A model generated the notes under the pieces. That model searched no databases, was not told the origin of the DNA, and saw only the letters and a list, made by a program, of their open reading frames with translations. A DNA stretch of 64,000 nucleotides from Heligmosomoides polygyrus polygyrus (Eukaryota; Nematoda; Chromadorea; Rhabditida; Heligmosomidae). Location: NCBI GenBank assembly GCA_947396885.1, contig OX377202.1, forward strand, positions 28,139,407-28,203,406. Reading direction: 5' to 3'. Positions 1 to 10,000 of the stretch are shown one piece after another. How positions within the stretch are numbered: the first letter of the stretch is position 1; the number at the start of each line of letters is the position of its first letter. Position numbers and translations under genes: made by a program.

Positions 1-1275
1 AGTTGGAGCAACGAGGAACAAGCCCAGAATAATACGAAGTTTTGCAGGGCAACAACGGCAGATCCCAGAATATCGGACAACTCGGCGCTGAGCCTATTCT
101 TCGTGTGTCCCGATAACGGCCGAGGAGACGATGATACGGAGTGCTATAGCTGTTCGATACGTTCCAAAACGTTCGCGGACGTCGTGCCCGAAGAAGAAGA
201 TCCAATTGTTAGAAAATTTCTTGTGCATTCGATCTTCGAACTGGCAAGGATGTTGTCGATATATGAGAACGAAACCGACAGGGATAAGAGGCGGTGCCTG
301 ATGAGGACACCCTCGTATGTATACGTTACCATCCCGGGAGTCGAAAGAGCGTATGCGTTTTATAAGAAACACTGCGAACATGTTCGCAAAGCGCTGCTGT
401 TTCATGATGGAAGCCCAATTGCGATGGCGGCTGCAAATGTCGACTTGGATATCACCTTGCTGAATGATCTCGCTAACGCAGGGATCAGATTCGCGCATAC
501 GAACTCATGGGATGACATATCCGAGCAGCGAGCAGTCCATAGAGTTCTAGTCTGCCTGCCGTCCGGATTCCGCGGCTATGAAAGAGTAATATCGGTTTGC
601 GAAAGAACGACTGTGGCCATTTATAGAAACCTGAGGGACATCGTTAATCACCTGAAGAATGCGACCGCCGTAAAGACAGTGATCTTTGTTACGCCGACTT
701 CGGACGACGCCTATACCGCCGAAGACTGGCAAGGCCTGTCCATGGCACTGATAGGAGCAGCGCGATCGGGAGCGAAATTGTACGCGCTAAGTGGGCCCCG
801 TGGAGAGCAAGCGTGGCAGACCCATCGCAGAGACACTAAGAAGATGTTCAACATCATCAGGGAATCAGCGGCGGCTAATCAGGGCAGCGTAGTAACGCTT
901 TATAGCGAAGTGCCGTCTATCAGCTAGCCCTTCGCCTGCCTAGGGAAGAATAGTCGGCCGTACCCTGGTGCCGTATACCCAGCTAAGGCAGTCAAATCGT
1001 TCTTGGCGGCGGTACAGACCTATGTCGCGCCCTATGTACGAGAAAAGTTGTACGAGTTTCGAGAGGAGCCGCTAGGACGTAAAGCCGCATATAGGGACAA
1101 GAGACGCAGAATGCAGGAAGAGGAGCGCGGAGCGAGGAACCTTGGGTGGCGATACGAGGAAGGAGGAGGTCGAGGTGGTCCAAGAAGTCGCGAGAGCAAC
1201 GATCGGATGCAGCATAGGAGAGGAAGCCGTGGCCGTTTTGCGCCGTATTCAAAGTATTGCCACAAGTTTTGTTGA
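1..1275 (+). pseudogene. 3' ORF of an LTR retroelement, left-truncated, with one in-frame TAG
   Basis: The frame is open from base 1, so the start lies outside the window. It runs to a TAG at 925-927 and stays open in the same frame to a stop at 1273-1275. The part before the TAG is a mixed alpha/beta-looking protein I do not recognise. The part after it ends in a strongly basic, Gly/Arg-rich tail (about residues 370-420 of the visible frame) resembling nucleic-acid-binding tails of retroelement proteins. A purine tract and an LTR-like sequence follow within 100 bp, which is the main reason for calling it a retroelement ORF. The stop could be a nonsense mutation, or it could be translated through; the sequence cannot decide. 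No reverse transcriptase, protease or integrase motif is visible. An alternative is a captured host exon. Confidence 0.5.
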
Positions 1276-1355
1276 TCTTTTATGATGTGAGTAAAATAGG
1301 TTGTTGTTTTTGTTCTGTTTAGTTCGTTGTTTTCATCGACAGGGACGTCGACTAT

Positions 1356-1647
1356 AGGAAGGGGGAGATGTACCAGATCGGCCACCGCGCCGGCTGTTGA
1401 CCGCCCGGTGCATGGCCGTAGGTGGCAGCGCGCCGGGATTCTGACCGGGACGGGCTGTGGCCGTTCGATTTGGGCGCGAAACAAAGTGGATAAATAGCGG
1501 AACAAGATGGGCGCAGTGTATTTCGTCCCCTGCTGTTGCGATTATTCTCTATTGCTACTATATTCTTGAATAAACCGTCGATTCTAGCCGTGTCCGTGGC
1601 ACACCCGATTGGCCGGTTCGAGAATATCCGGTACTACTTTCTGTACA
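1356..1647 (+). mobile_element. Polypurine tract and 3' LTR
   Basis: The purine run AGGAAGGGGGAGA at 1356-1368 is followed directly by TGTACC at 1369, the usual primer-tract/LTR junction. Inside the LTR is a TATA-like GGATAAATAGCGG at 1488-1500 and an AATAAA at 1569-1574. The right end is placed near 1647 (CTGTACA) but is uncertain; GGTACT at 1630 is a second candidate. No second LTR is in the window, so length and identity cannot be confirmed. Confidence 0.55.
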
Positions 1648-1727
1648 GAATTTTTTGCTTTATCTGGCTAAATAAATTATGTTTCAACGTTTTATTACAA
1701 TTTTGTTCTTGAAGGGCTTTTCGAAGG

Positions 1728-2823
1728 ATGTCGAAGGAGTATTTCCGAAAGATATTTAATTTTACTTCAAATTGGGACAATCCGCAGCCGAGACAGCCCG
1801 ACAAATCAACCAAGTGGGGGGGGGCTAATACTTCTGGAGAAAGCACTGTATGCCAGTGGTTCAGTAAATCTTGGACCGGAGATTTCAGCCTCGAAGATGC
1901 TTTGAAACGCTTTGGAAAGGTGAAAAAGCTCGAAAAGTGGATGCCCCACGAGTTGAGTGAGCGGCAAAAATAGTCACGTTTCGAGGTTTGTTCTTCTCTA
2001 CTTTTACGCAACAAAACTGACCCGTTTCGGGATCGAATCATCACTGGTGATGAAAAGTGGCTTCTTTATGATAACAGGAAACGTTCCGGGCAGTGGTTGG
2101 ACTCCGATGTATCCCATAGACATTTTCCAAAGGCGAGCCTCCAACAAAGAAAGGTGATGGTGACTGTGTGGTGGTCGGCGGCTAGTGTGATCCATTACAA
2201 CTTTTTGGCAATAGGCCAAGCGATCACGGCAGACACCAACTGGAAGGAAATCGACGAAATGTACCGAAAACTGCGTTAACTTCAGCCAGCATTGGTCAAC
2301 ACAAGAGGCCCGATTCTTTGGCATGATAACGCCCGCCCACACGTTACACAAATCGCTACTCGAAAATTGAAAGAATTAAGGGTTGAAGTTTTGCCTCACC
2401 CGCCATATTCTCCAGACCTCTCACCAACCGACTACCACCCTTTCAAACACTTTCAGAACTTTCTCGCTGTAAAACCTTCACCAATCAGGACCAAGCCAAA
2501 ACAGCTTTCATGGATTTTGTCGAATCTCATCATAAAAATCTCAATCTCACCACATAATTTTTTCGCTGATGGAATAAGTCGACTGTTGGCCCGTTGGTAA
2601 CAGTGTGCTGATTCGACTAAACCCGATAAGATTTGAGAAAGTTATGGTAGTTCACTCAAAACGCTGAGAGCTTTCCGGACAGCCTAATACGTACTTAGAA
2701 AGCGCATGTAATAACCTTTCCAACAATGTATAATACCTTATGAAATGGTCTTAGTTTGTTGTTAAAAATAGTGTTGAAACAAGGAAAACAAAAAAAACCT
2801 ACATCACTTTTGCACCAACCTAA
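1728..2823 (+). pseudogene. Dead mariner transposase (cecropia/Hsmar1-like) with right TIR
   Basis: One frame from 1728 to about 2470 encodes a mariner transposase, broken by TAG at 1971-1973 and TAA at 2277-2279; a frameshift near 2470 moves the C-terminal tail to another frame. The three catalytic aspartates can be read: TGDEKW near 2047, WHDNARPH near 2325, and SPTDYH near 2425. There are 34 residues between the second and third, the D34D signature of mariner. About 45 residues of the helix-turn-helix region are missing, because the GDFSLED segment joins directly to GKVKKLEKW. The right end ACTTTTGCACCAACCTAA at 2806-2823 plus TA matches the Hsmar1-type terminal repeat. No left terminal repeat is visible, so the 5' end is truncated next to the LTR. 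The copy cannot make active enzyme. Confidence 0.9.
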
Positions 2824-3169
2824 TAGAAGCGCTGGGAACGATCGGTTCCGACAAAAAGGCATTTTGTCGTAGGATCAAAATCGATCAGAAACTCAATACC
2901 TTAGAGAATTTCAATTTTTGCCCGAGGTCCACTGTTCGAGGATGGGGAGTGGAGCTGCCTGCAGTCAATTTGGGGCTAGAGTGAGGTGGAGGACCGTGCT
3001 TTGGTGCATCAAGTGGGTCGTCGAATGACCTTGGGGACGAAGGCACTGATCAGAAGAAGATTCGACATCACTGAACCTTCTGGAGATGCCGATATTAAGC
3101 GTAGTGGTGGTGGGGGGGGGGGAGGGCTGGTTGGCTTCATACTGGCTTCATAAAACTACTCACCTGATC

Positions 3170-3496
3170 AAGGTTGGAACACAATAAAGGATAAGGATAA
3201 AGGACGGCGGTACTCAATCTCCTTTGGGATGCGCCAAGCATTCTACTTCTACGGGATATCGTGGAGGCGATTTGAATGCGTATCTGGCCATACATGACTT
3301 GCCGTGGCCAGCCGATGAACAAGTCTGCGCTCTCTCCTTCCCAGATAAGTCTGGTACCAGTTCACTGACCCCGGAAAAATGGAAGGCTTGGTTGGCCTGG
3401 GCAGGAAATCCAAACCAGGAACTTGGTATCGGGTGCACACGACAGCCGGCACCTCCTCCGGCTGCGCTACGCGCACCCAGTAAGGTTAGCACAATA
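3170..3496 (-). mobile_element. SINE-A copy (tRNA-derived), with target duplication
   Basis: Minus-strand copy of a short interspersed element repeated through the window. Read on the minus strand it starts with a tRNA-like head containing TAGCGCAGCCGG (fits the Pol III A box TRGYNNARNNGG) and a B-box-like GGTTTGGATTT, and ends in a tail of CCTTTAT/CCTTAT units. The flanks AAGGTTGGAACACAATA (3170-3186) and AAGGTTAGCACAATA (3482-3496) look like a slightly diverged target-site duplication, supporting LINE-mediated insertion. Confidence 0.75.
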
Positions 3497-4213
3497 GGGT
3501 TCTCAAATATTGCCATCTGTACTGCTAGGGAGTGAAGAAGGCTGAGTTGGTATAGCAAGCAGCTTGAATTGATTGTTCTCGGCTTAGTGATACTGCAACA
3601 TCAACAGCAAGTGCGTGACTGAGCACTTGTACTATGCACTTGCACTGAACTAGAACTTGTACTACACCTACACTACGGTACCACTGTGTTTAGTCTTAAT
3701 GCAAAAGAGAAGTAGCTAGAATTGAATTGGTGCGGATCAGCTTCACTGGGAAATTTTGGATAGGAGTTCACGGATATATTACAATTACAACAGCATACCA
3801 CGGCACCTTTGACATTGCCCAGGAAGATGGTCCTTAACTAACGTGCTCTTGCGTATCGTATAATAGAAAAAATATGATCTAGTTATGATTTACAAGTTGA
3901 TAAATGGTATGGTGCCCTCTAGTTTTATTCGGTCTCTTCTTCTCCCACAAGAGGTGCTCAATGGAAAATTCAACTTCCCAAAGCAAAAACAAGGTAAGAT
4001 CCGCATTTTTCACATATGGAGCAGGGGTTGAATTTTTGAAGCCTTCAAAGGAAAACAATATACCAAACACCCAAAGGCAATTTGAAAGACTGGTTGACGG
4101 GTATCACCAGAAAACTTTGTAGTTTGATGTTGTTTTTGAGGTATTGCGTTATTGTGCAAGCCACAAGTCACTTATTTAGTCACCTGCTATCTTGTGTTGT
4201 AATCATATATGAA

Positions 4214-4261
<48 letters not shown>

Positions 4262-4689
4262 CCCTAACTTATATATATATATAAATATATATATACCCCC
4301 TATGCTTATACCCGCGTATAAAAATAAATAAATAAATAAATATTTGAATGCGTTTTCGGGCACTAGTGTACGGGGCGGTTTCTGCGTCTCCTACCAGCGC
4401 GCGCTATTTCGCAAGGCCTAGGGCTATTTGAGCTTAATATAATTGGCTTATAAAGCATTTCCGCAAAAAACGACTATGATATTCGTTCTTCCCATGGCAG
4501 ATTACCCCTAGTAGACCTATTTTGAACAAGATCTAGTGCGGTACACTAAATACACTAGTACTCGTTTTCGTAACGGCGAGATCCTCGACGGTGTGCTATC
4601 GAAAACAGTCGTCACCGGAATGAACGTTGCTTACAAAGATCATCATTATGTCACATTCGAAACAAGCAAGTATTCGAAATTCGAATATT
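3497..4689. other. No gene recognised
   Basis: AT-rich sequence with short open frames only. It holds the (TA)n run described below and an AAAT run near 4320-4342. No splice-bounded conserved exon was seen on either strand. Confidence 0.5.
4217..4259. repeat. (TA)n microsatellite
   Basis: An uninterrupted run of about 21 TA dinucleotides, followed by a second shorter TA run near 4270-4296. Confidence 0.95.
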
Positions 4690-4980
4690 ATTCGAATTTT
4701 CGAACCCCGAATAATCGAATTCGAAAAATTATTCGAATTTTCGACCCTCGAATAATCGAATTCGAATAATTATTCGAATTTGCGAACCTCGAATAATCGA
4801 AGTCGAATAATTATTCGAATTTGCGAAACTCGAATAATCGAATTTGAATAATTATTCGAAATTGCGAAACTCGAATAATCGAATTCGAATAATTATTCGA
4901 ATTTGCGAAACTCGAATAATCAAATAATCGAAAATCGAATTCGAATAAATTATTCGAATAATTATTCGAATTCGATTATT
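4690..4980. repeat. 41-bp self-complementary minisatellite
   Basis: About six units of 41 bp are built from the words TTCGAAT, CGAATAATCG and AATTATTCG. Each unit is itself nearly palindromic, so the array could fold or cruciform on either strand. Units differ by single substitutions (for example CCCCG, CCTCG, AACTCG in the same position). Confidence 0.9.
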
Positions 4981-5804
4981 CGAGCACAAGTATATTTCCA
5001 GCCAACTTGAGCCCGCCCTCCGCGTGCAGGCAGAGGGCTAACGCCGTCAACGGCCCAAATTCCGTCGTCCCCAACTCTGCGCCGAGTTGTATTGGGGTCG
5101 AGATATTTGCATTTTGTTGTTTCCCAGAGAGAGGCCATTCTAGCCATGTGCAACACTTGGGCCGTTCCAACCTACCGTTGAGATGGTCTCCTGGTCAGGC
5201 AAAAATTCACGATCACTGAACACTGGAAGTGCAGTGCCCACTGCTTTTCGAGTTGTGCAGTGCAACGATTCACCTAAAGTGTTCTCAAATGCTCATATAC
5301 ACAATAAATGGCTTATTTATTGCCAAATCTTCATGTGCCTCAGGATCACTATCATAATAATACTACCAGTTCTGACAGCTTGTTACATGCATCAGGCAAA
5401 AGTGCTGTCTCTCATACAAATACAACTGGCCTATGGATAGTCATCTTCGTAGGCACTATATAGCACTTATTACTGTTGCTTTTTTCTTATTGAGGTGCAT
5501 AATGACACCATAGTATACCATGGGCAAGCTCGTCTGGTTTTCTGTAGTGATCATGTTACTTGTGGGTTGGCTGTCCTACCCTTCTCTGGTTATTTTCTCC
5601 TTCATAGATGCGCAGGTTCATAGATGGTGGGCCTTTCCTCAATGTTCTCGATAGCTTTTTTAGCGCTTAAACTGATTGTAAGTTGAGTTTTGAGTTTTTT
5701 TTTCCTATTCGTGTCCTTTCCGGGCAATTTGTTCGTGGCCTGTTCTCGATCATTAGTGGCACATCCCTATGGATGTATTAATAAATAAATAAATAAATAA
5801 ATGA
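4981..5804. other. No gene recognised; probable DPH5 intron
   Basis: No exon recognised. It sits in the minus-strand direction downstream of DPH5 exon 2, whose splice donor is at 5805-5810, so it is likely intronic if that gene continues. An AAAT repeat lies at 5778-5802, next to the donor. Confidence 0.4.
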
Positions 5805-5810
5805 ATATAC

Positions 5811-6076
5811 CTGCGTTCTGCTCAACAACGGTGCGGTCCGCCTCGATCACTTCCCGACCGTAAAACTCTTCCAGTTTCGACTTATCCAGCCCGTAGCACA
5901 GGATACTAGTGTAAGCTTCGAGGTGAACTCGCTTGCACTTCCTTCAATAGAAGGGTTCTGTCCTCGCATCCATAAGCAATACAGCCGTGGAGACCAACTC
6001 ACTTCAAGATCTTCAGCCCTTTCACTGTGATGTCCTCGACATCACCTAGCCCTAATCCTATCAGGAAAAGCACCAT
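5811..6076 (-). CDS. DPH5: Diphthine methyl ester synthase (DPH5), first two exons only
   Basis: Makes the tetramethylated intermediate on the modified histidine of elongation factor 2, using S-adenosylmethionine, in the cytosol. Exon 1 is 6076-6003 and begins [20 protein letters not shown], the conserved start of the family with its glycine-rich cofactor-binding segment. Exon 2 is 5941-5811 and carries the conserved stretch with [11 protein letters not shown] and [13 protein letters not shown]. The junction keeps frame (phase 2, then phase 1 at the second donor GTATAT). The 3' splice site of intron 1 ends TTGAAG instead of the usual TTTCAG. No exon with the expected GDPFGATTH-type motif was found to the left, so the gene is either cut or continues past the window edge. 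It lies 1.0 kb downstream of PIG-M on the same strand. Confidence 0.85.
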
Positions 6077-6084
6077 TGCGCCTG
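6077..6084 (-). promoter_or_regulatory. Putative spliced-leader acceptor of DPH5
   Basis: On the minus strand CGTTGCTCAG ends at 6082, leaving only GCGCA before the ATG at 6076. Very short leaders after an AG are typical of nematode trans-spliced messages. Inferred from position only. Confidence 0.5.
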
Positions 6085-7079
6085 AGCAACGATAGGAATT
6101 AGTTGACAGCATAGGCAGCTAAAGCGGATAAACTACAAGAAAAATGAAGGTGATTCCTTATAGAGTAGTCCACAAACCTTTAAAACACAGAGTTCTAAGT
6201 CAAGAAATTTATTGCGATCTATTTACCAAAACACCACAAAACAAACACCGGTTACGGTAAACTTTGTAGATATTCTTAGGCGGCTACCTTAGCGAAGCAA
6301 TCACAACAATTGAATCCAAATATCTGACTATGAAGGCAATAATTTAAGAGACAGTAACGAAGGTCGCCCGAAGAAGAGGCTAGACACAAAGTAGTTGCAG
6401 CCGTCAGTCAACAAGCACCAAGCTCTTGAGAAGTGAACAAAAAGCTGCAGAAACTTCTTTCAAAAAGAGAAATACACAGTTGGAAACATGGTTTATGTAC
6501 ACTCAGGGAAGAGTCGAAGAACACGGGAATCTAACAGACATTATAAGGCTTCCCACTCAAGATCTGACAGTACCAAACAATTCTATAGACTTCCTTAGCA
6601 CCAATGAGACATAACGGTGGCGTACATGAACATGCATATTTTGCATCCAAACGACTCGCAACGTACATTGCACATATGATGAACACAGTCTACAGTTACC
6701 AGCGGAGAAATAAATGACCTACGTGCAAGGCCATGAACAACAGGCTGAACACCATTCGTGCTTCTCGGTGAAAAACGCAATGGATCGCTCTGGCTCACAG
6801 CGAGGATGAATGAAGCCGCTGTTTTTGGCGCATAAGCAGATCCACACAAACAGCAAGAGGGCTTGCAATTGAGGTATGCGAAAGTTGCACCAAATTTCAG
6901 GAAACCAGTCGGAGATCGATTATCGAAATTCGGAGAGACGGTCCCAAGGGCAGGAGACAAATAAAAGTAACGGACACCGCACCACCGATTTCCGTATGAG
7001 ACATCATTTATCCAATACACCTGTAATGTATGTATCAACCAAACGCTGCTAGTCAACTAAACGAACCCGCCTACCAGGA

Positions 7080-10000
7080 CTAGTCGTCCTTTCTCTTCAC
7101 GGACGTGTCTGCTGCAGCTTGGTATCTCTGCTTCAACTTGCCCATAATGTAGCAGTTGACGATGAGAAACAGTATCGATGACGCCCACACATACTCCAGC
7201 GTTCGCCATCGGCGAAACTCGTAGAGATAGGCGAAGAACAGCCACACTCCCTGGCTGGCGAACCACATCCCAATCAGCGTCAGCGTCTCGCTCAGAGTTA
7301 GCTAGAAGTTCCGGTCTCATTACGAGGAGCTCACTAAATCAACAGCGCGAGACTGTGGAAATATTCTACAACGACTAGAACTTTCCATAGGCTCTCTCGT
7401 GTTTTTCTACACACTACGCTATTTCATTTGCAGCGCAGTTAGTCATAGTATCGGATCACCAAGGTTATTTACATTTCCAATTTGGGCAAGCAAATGCCCA
7501 GTAAGGCCCCACTGCAGCACTGCAAGGCCGCGCCCGATTCTTTCCAAAAGTCGCCTAAGAACGCACTACCGAGGCTCAGTAGTGTAATCATGGCGCTCCG
7601 CGTAGCAGAAAACTTCTAAAGGAGTTCCAGGCAGGACATCTTGTCTTTGCAGGATTCCATGAAGTATTAGGTTGTCCCATAAGTCCCCGCCGTTTTTTTA
7701 ACGATTCACTGCAGATTTCGCCGGCGGTCTCTTGCATAGCGCTGCATAGCTTTCGAAAGAGAATGATTTGCTCTATCAGAGCATGTATTGCATTTCTTTT
7801 TTCATCATGAAATTTGTCAATTTTTAGGTCGTTGAAGTGAAAAGTGAAAAAGTGAAAAAGTAGCCATTTGCGCACTTGTTCTCTCCGCTTAGGTTTCTAA
7901 TTTTTTGCGCAGTTTTTTACGACACTTGGAAGACAATGTTCTGTACTACAAGAATATGTGTTAGTGCTATTTGCTCATTTGTCTTTTATTGATTTTTAGA
8001 CCATCAAATTGGGAATTCCGACTTCTCCGTCCGAATTTTTACCAAAACTTCGGTTCTGTGGTTGGACTTCTTTGTTTGGTGTTATATGTCATTTGGAAGA
8101 GGATGTCTTGCTCAGTAAGAATTTGAGTCGCGTTTGTTGGCTCACGCTGATTTCTGTCGAATATCAACAACTGAAGAAGGAGAAGGAGTTGTTGGTGAGA
8201 CGATTTTTCTCTTTTTGGCATTTTGTTGATATTCAAAAGATATCAATAAACGCGACACATACTCTTATAGAGCAAGACATTCTCTTTCGAACGACATATA
8301 ACACCAACCCAACCCAAAAAGTCCAACCACAAAGCAGGAGCTGTCGGCAAAAATAACCATCCTCCTTTGGACGTCCCAATTTGATGACCTAAAAATCAAT
8401 AAAGTACAAATGAGCAAATAGCACTAACACATATTCTTGTAGTACAGAACACTGTCTTTCCAAATGCTCGAAAAAGCTGCGCAAAAAATTACAAACCTAA
8501 GCGGAGAGAACAAGTACGCAAATGGCTACTTTTTCACTTTTTCACTTTTCACTTCACGACCTAAAAATTGACAAAATTCATGATGAAGAAAGAAATGCAA
8601 TACATGTTCTGATAGAGCAAATCATTCTCTTTCGAAAGCTATGCAGCGCTATGCAGGAGACCGCCGGCGAAATCTGCAGTGAAACGTTGAAAAAAACGGC
8701 GAAGACTTATGGGACAACCTAATATTTTTGAAAAGTAGGCCGGCGCAAAACTAAAAGGCTTGACATAAATTCGTGCTCAGAGCTTTTTCTGTTCAAAATT
8801 GGATACATAAAATCAAAAAGATAGGAGGAACAATAACCTTATCTTCTAACAATAGGGCCTAGTTAAGCCAATACAACTAATGCTGTGCAAGCTCAAGTCC
8901 AGGCTCTTTATGCAGGCGGCTTTTCAAACACGAAGACCGCTCCTGAAATACGGAGCTCTCACTGTTGCAGCAACTAGCTGTAGCACGTAGAAGCGTGCAG
9001 GAGAAATCGGTACATGTCGCGAGGATGGACGGCAATCAGAGGCAAGAACGCTCCAGCCAATCATAAACAAGCGCAACACCACCTGTACCTACGCCATGTA
9101 ACCAGGGTACAGACAGTGCACGCCTTCTCTGAATTCGCGACATATACCGAAAAATGCAGCAGGTGGCCGTCCTAGGATGTAAGTGGAAGGAATTGGAGTA
9201 GTTGGGTCCGGCTGGCCTCCAATGGCACTCAGTCTGCAAACGACTTTCAACGTCACCTGGACCGTCCTGTATCAAAATGGACGACGTCACGCAGCCTCAT
9301 GCCATGGTCCACACCATTGTCTATCACGTTAAAAAGATTGTACTCCTTCTGAAGCCATACGTCAACCAGACTCGAGTTCTCTCACACAATAAGAGCACGA
9401 ACTGGAAAAAAACCGGTACTACTGCTGCTAACCTAACATGCGAGCAGAAGAACGGTTCTAAGCTTCATGTAATGTTTTCCAGCGAGAGGATGTGGAAGCT
9501 TGATTGATCCGACAGGTAGACGCACTAATGGAGGGGTCGAAGGAAAGATGAACGAGTCAACCAAATGCAACTTTGGAGATGCGAGGTCATGGTCAGGGCT
9601 TCCTTTTCCAGATATGAACGCGGTGCACTGGAGTTCTGAGCAGATAATACCATCCGAATATGCTTGGAGATCATTTACTAGCATATTTCAGAAGATTTCA
9701 TATGCACAACCTTGTTTTTTTCAACGATAGAGTGCGTCCATAGACGCACCATAGCCAGCTGCAGAGTGTTCCAATGCTAGCAAAATCCAACTTCAATAGT
9801 AGTCCCATTGTCCTGATCCGAACTCAATGGAACACCTGCGGGCCATTCCTACAAGGATAATCTCTAGATCTTAACCCTGAGATTAGAAGCAAAGGAGTCG
9901 GAAACATCTCTGTTTCTGACCTTAACGACGCCATTGCTGATGAGCTGATGTACGGCAAGCTATTATGATAACCTGACCAGTGGTATGCTAAATAGAGTTA

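Noticed and set aside
2660..2689. Sequence GAGAGCTTTCCGGACAGCCTAATA resembling a mariner terminus
   Set aside because: It lies inside the 3' non-coding part of the dead mariner; the better terminus matching this transposase type is at 2806-2823.
7588..7875. Protein-coding gene on the minus strand with a twin at 8522-8722
   Set aside because: The two frames are the mirrored arms of one palindromic transposon; similarity comes from the repeat.
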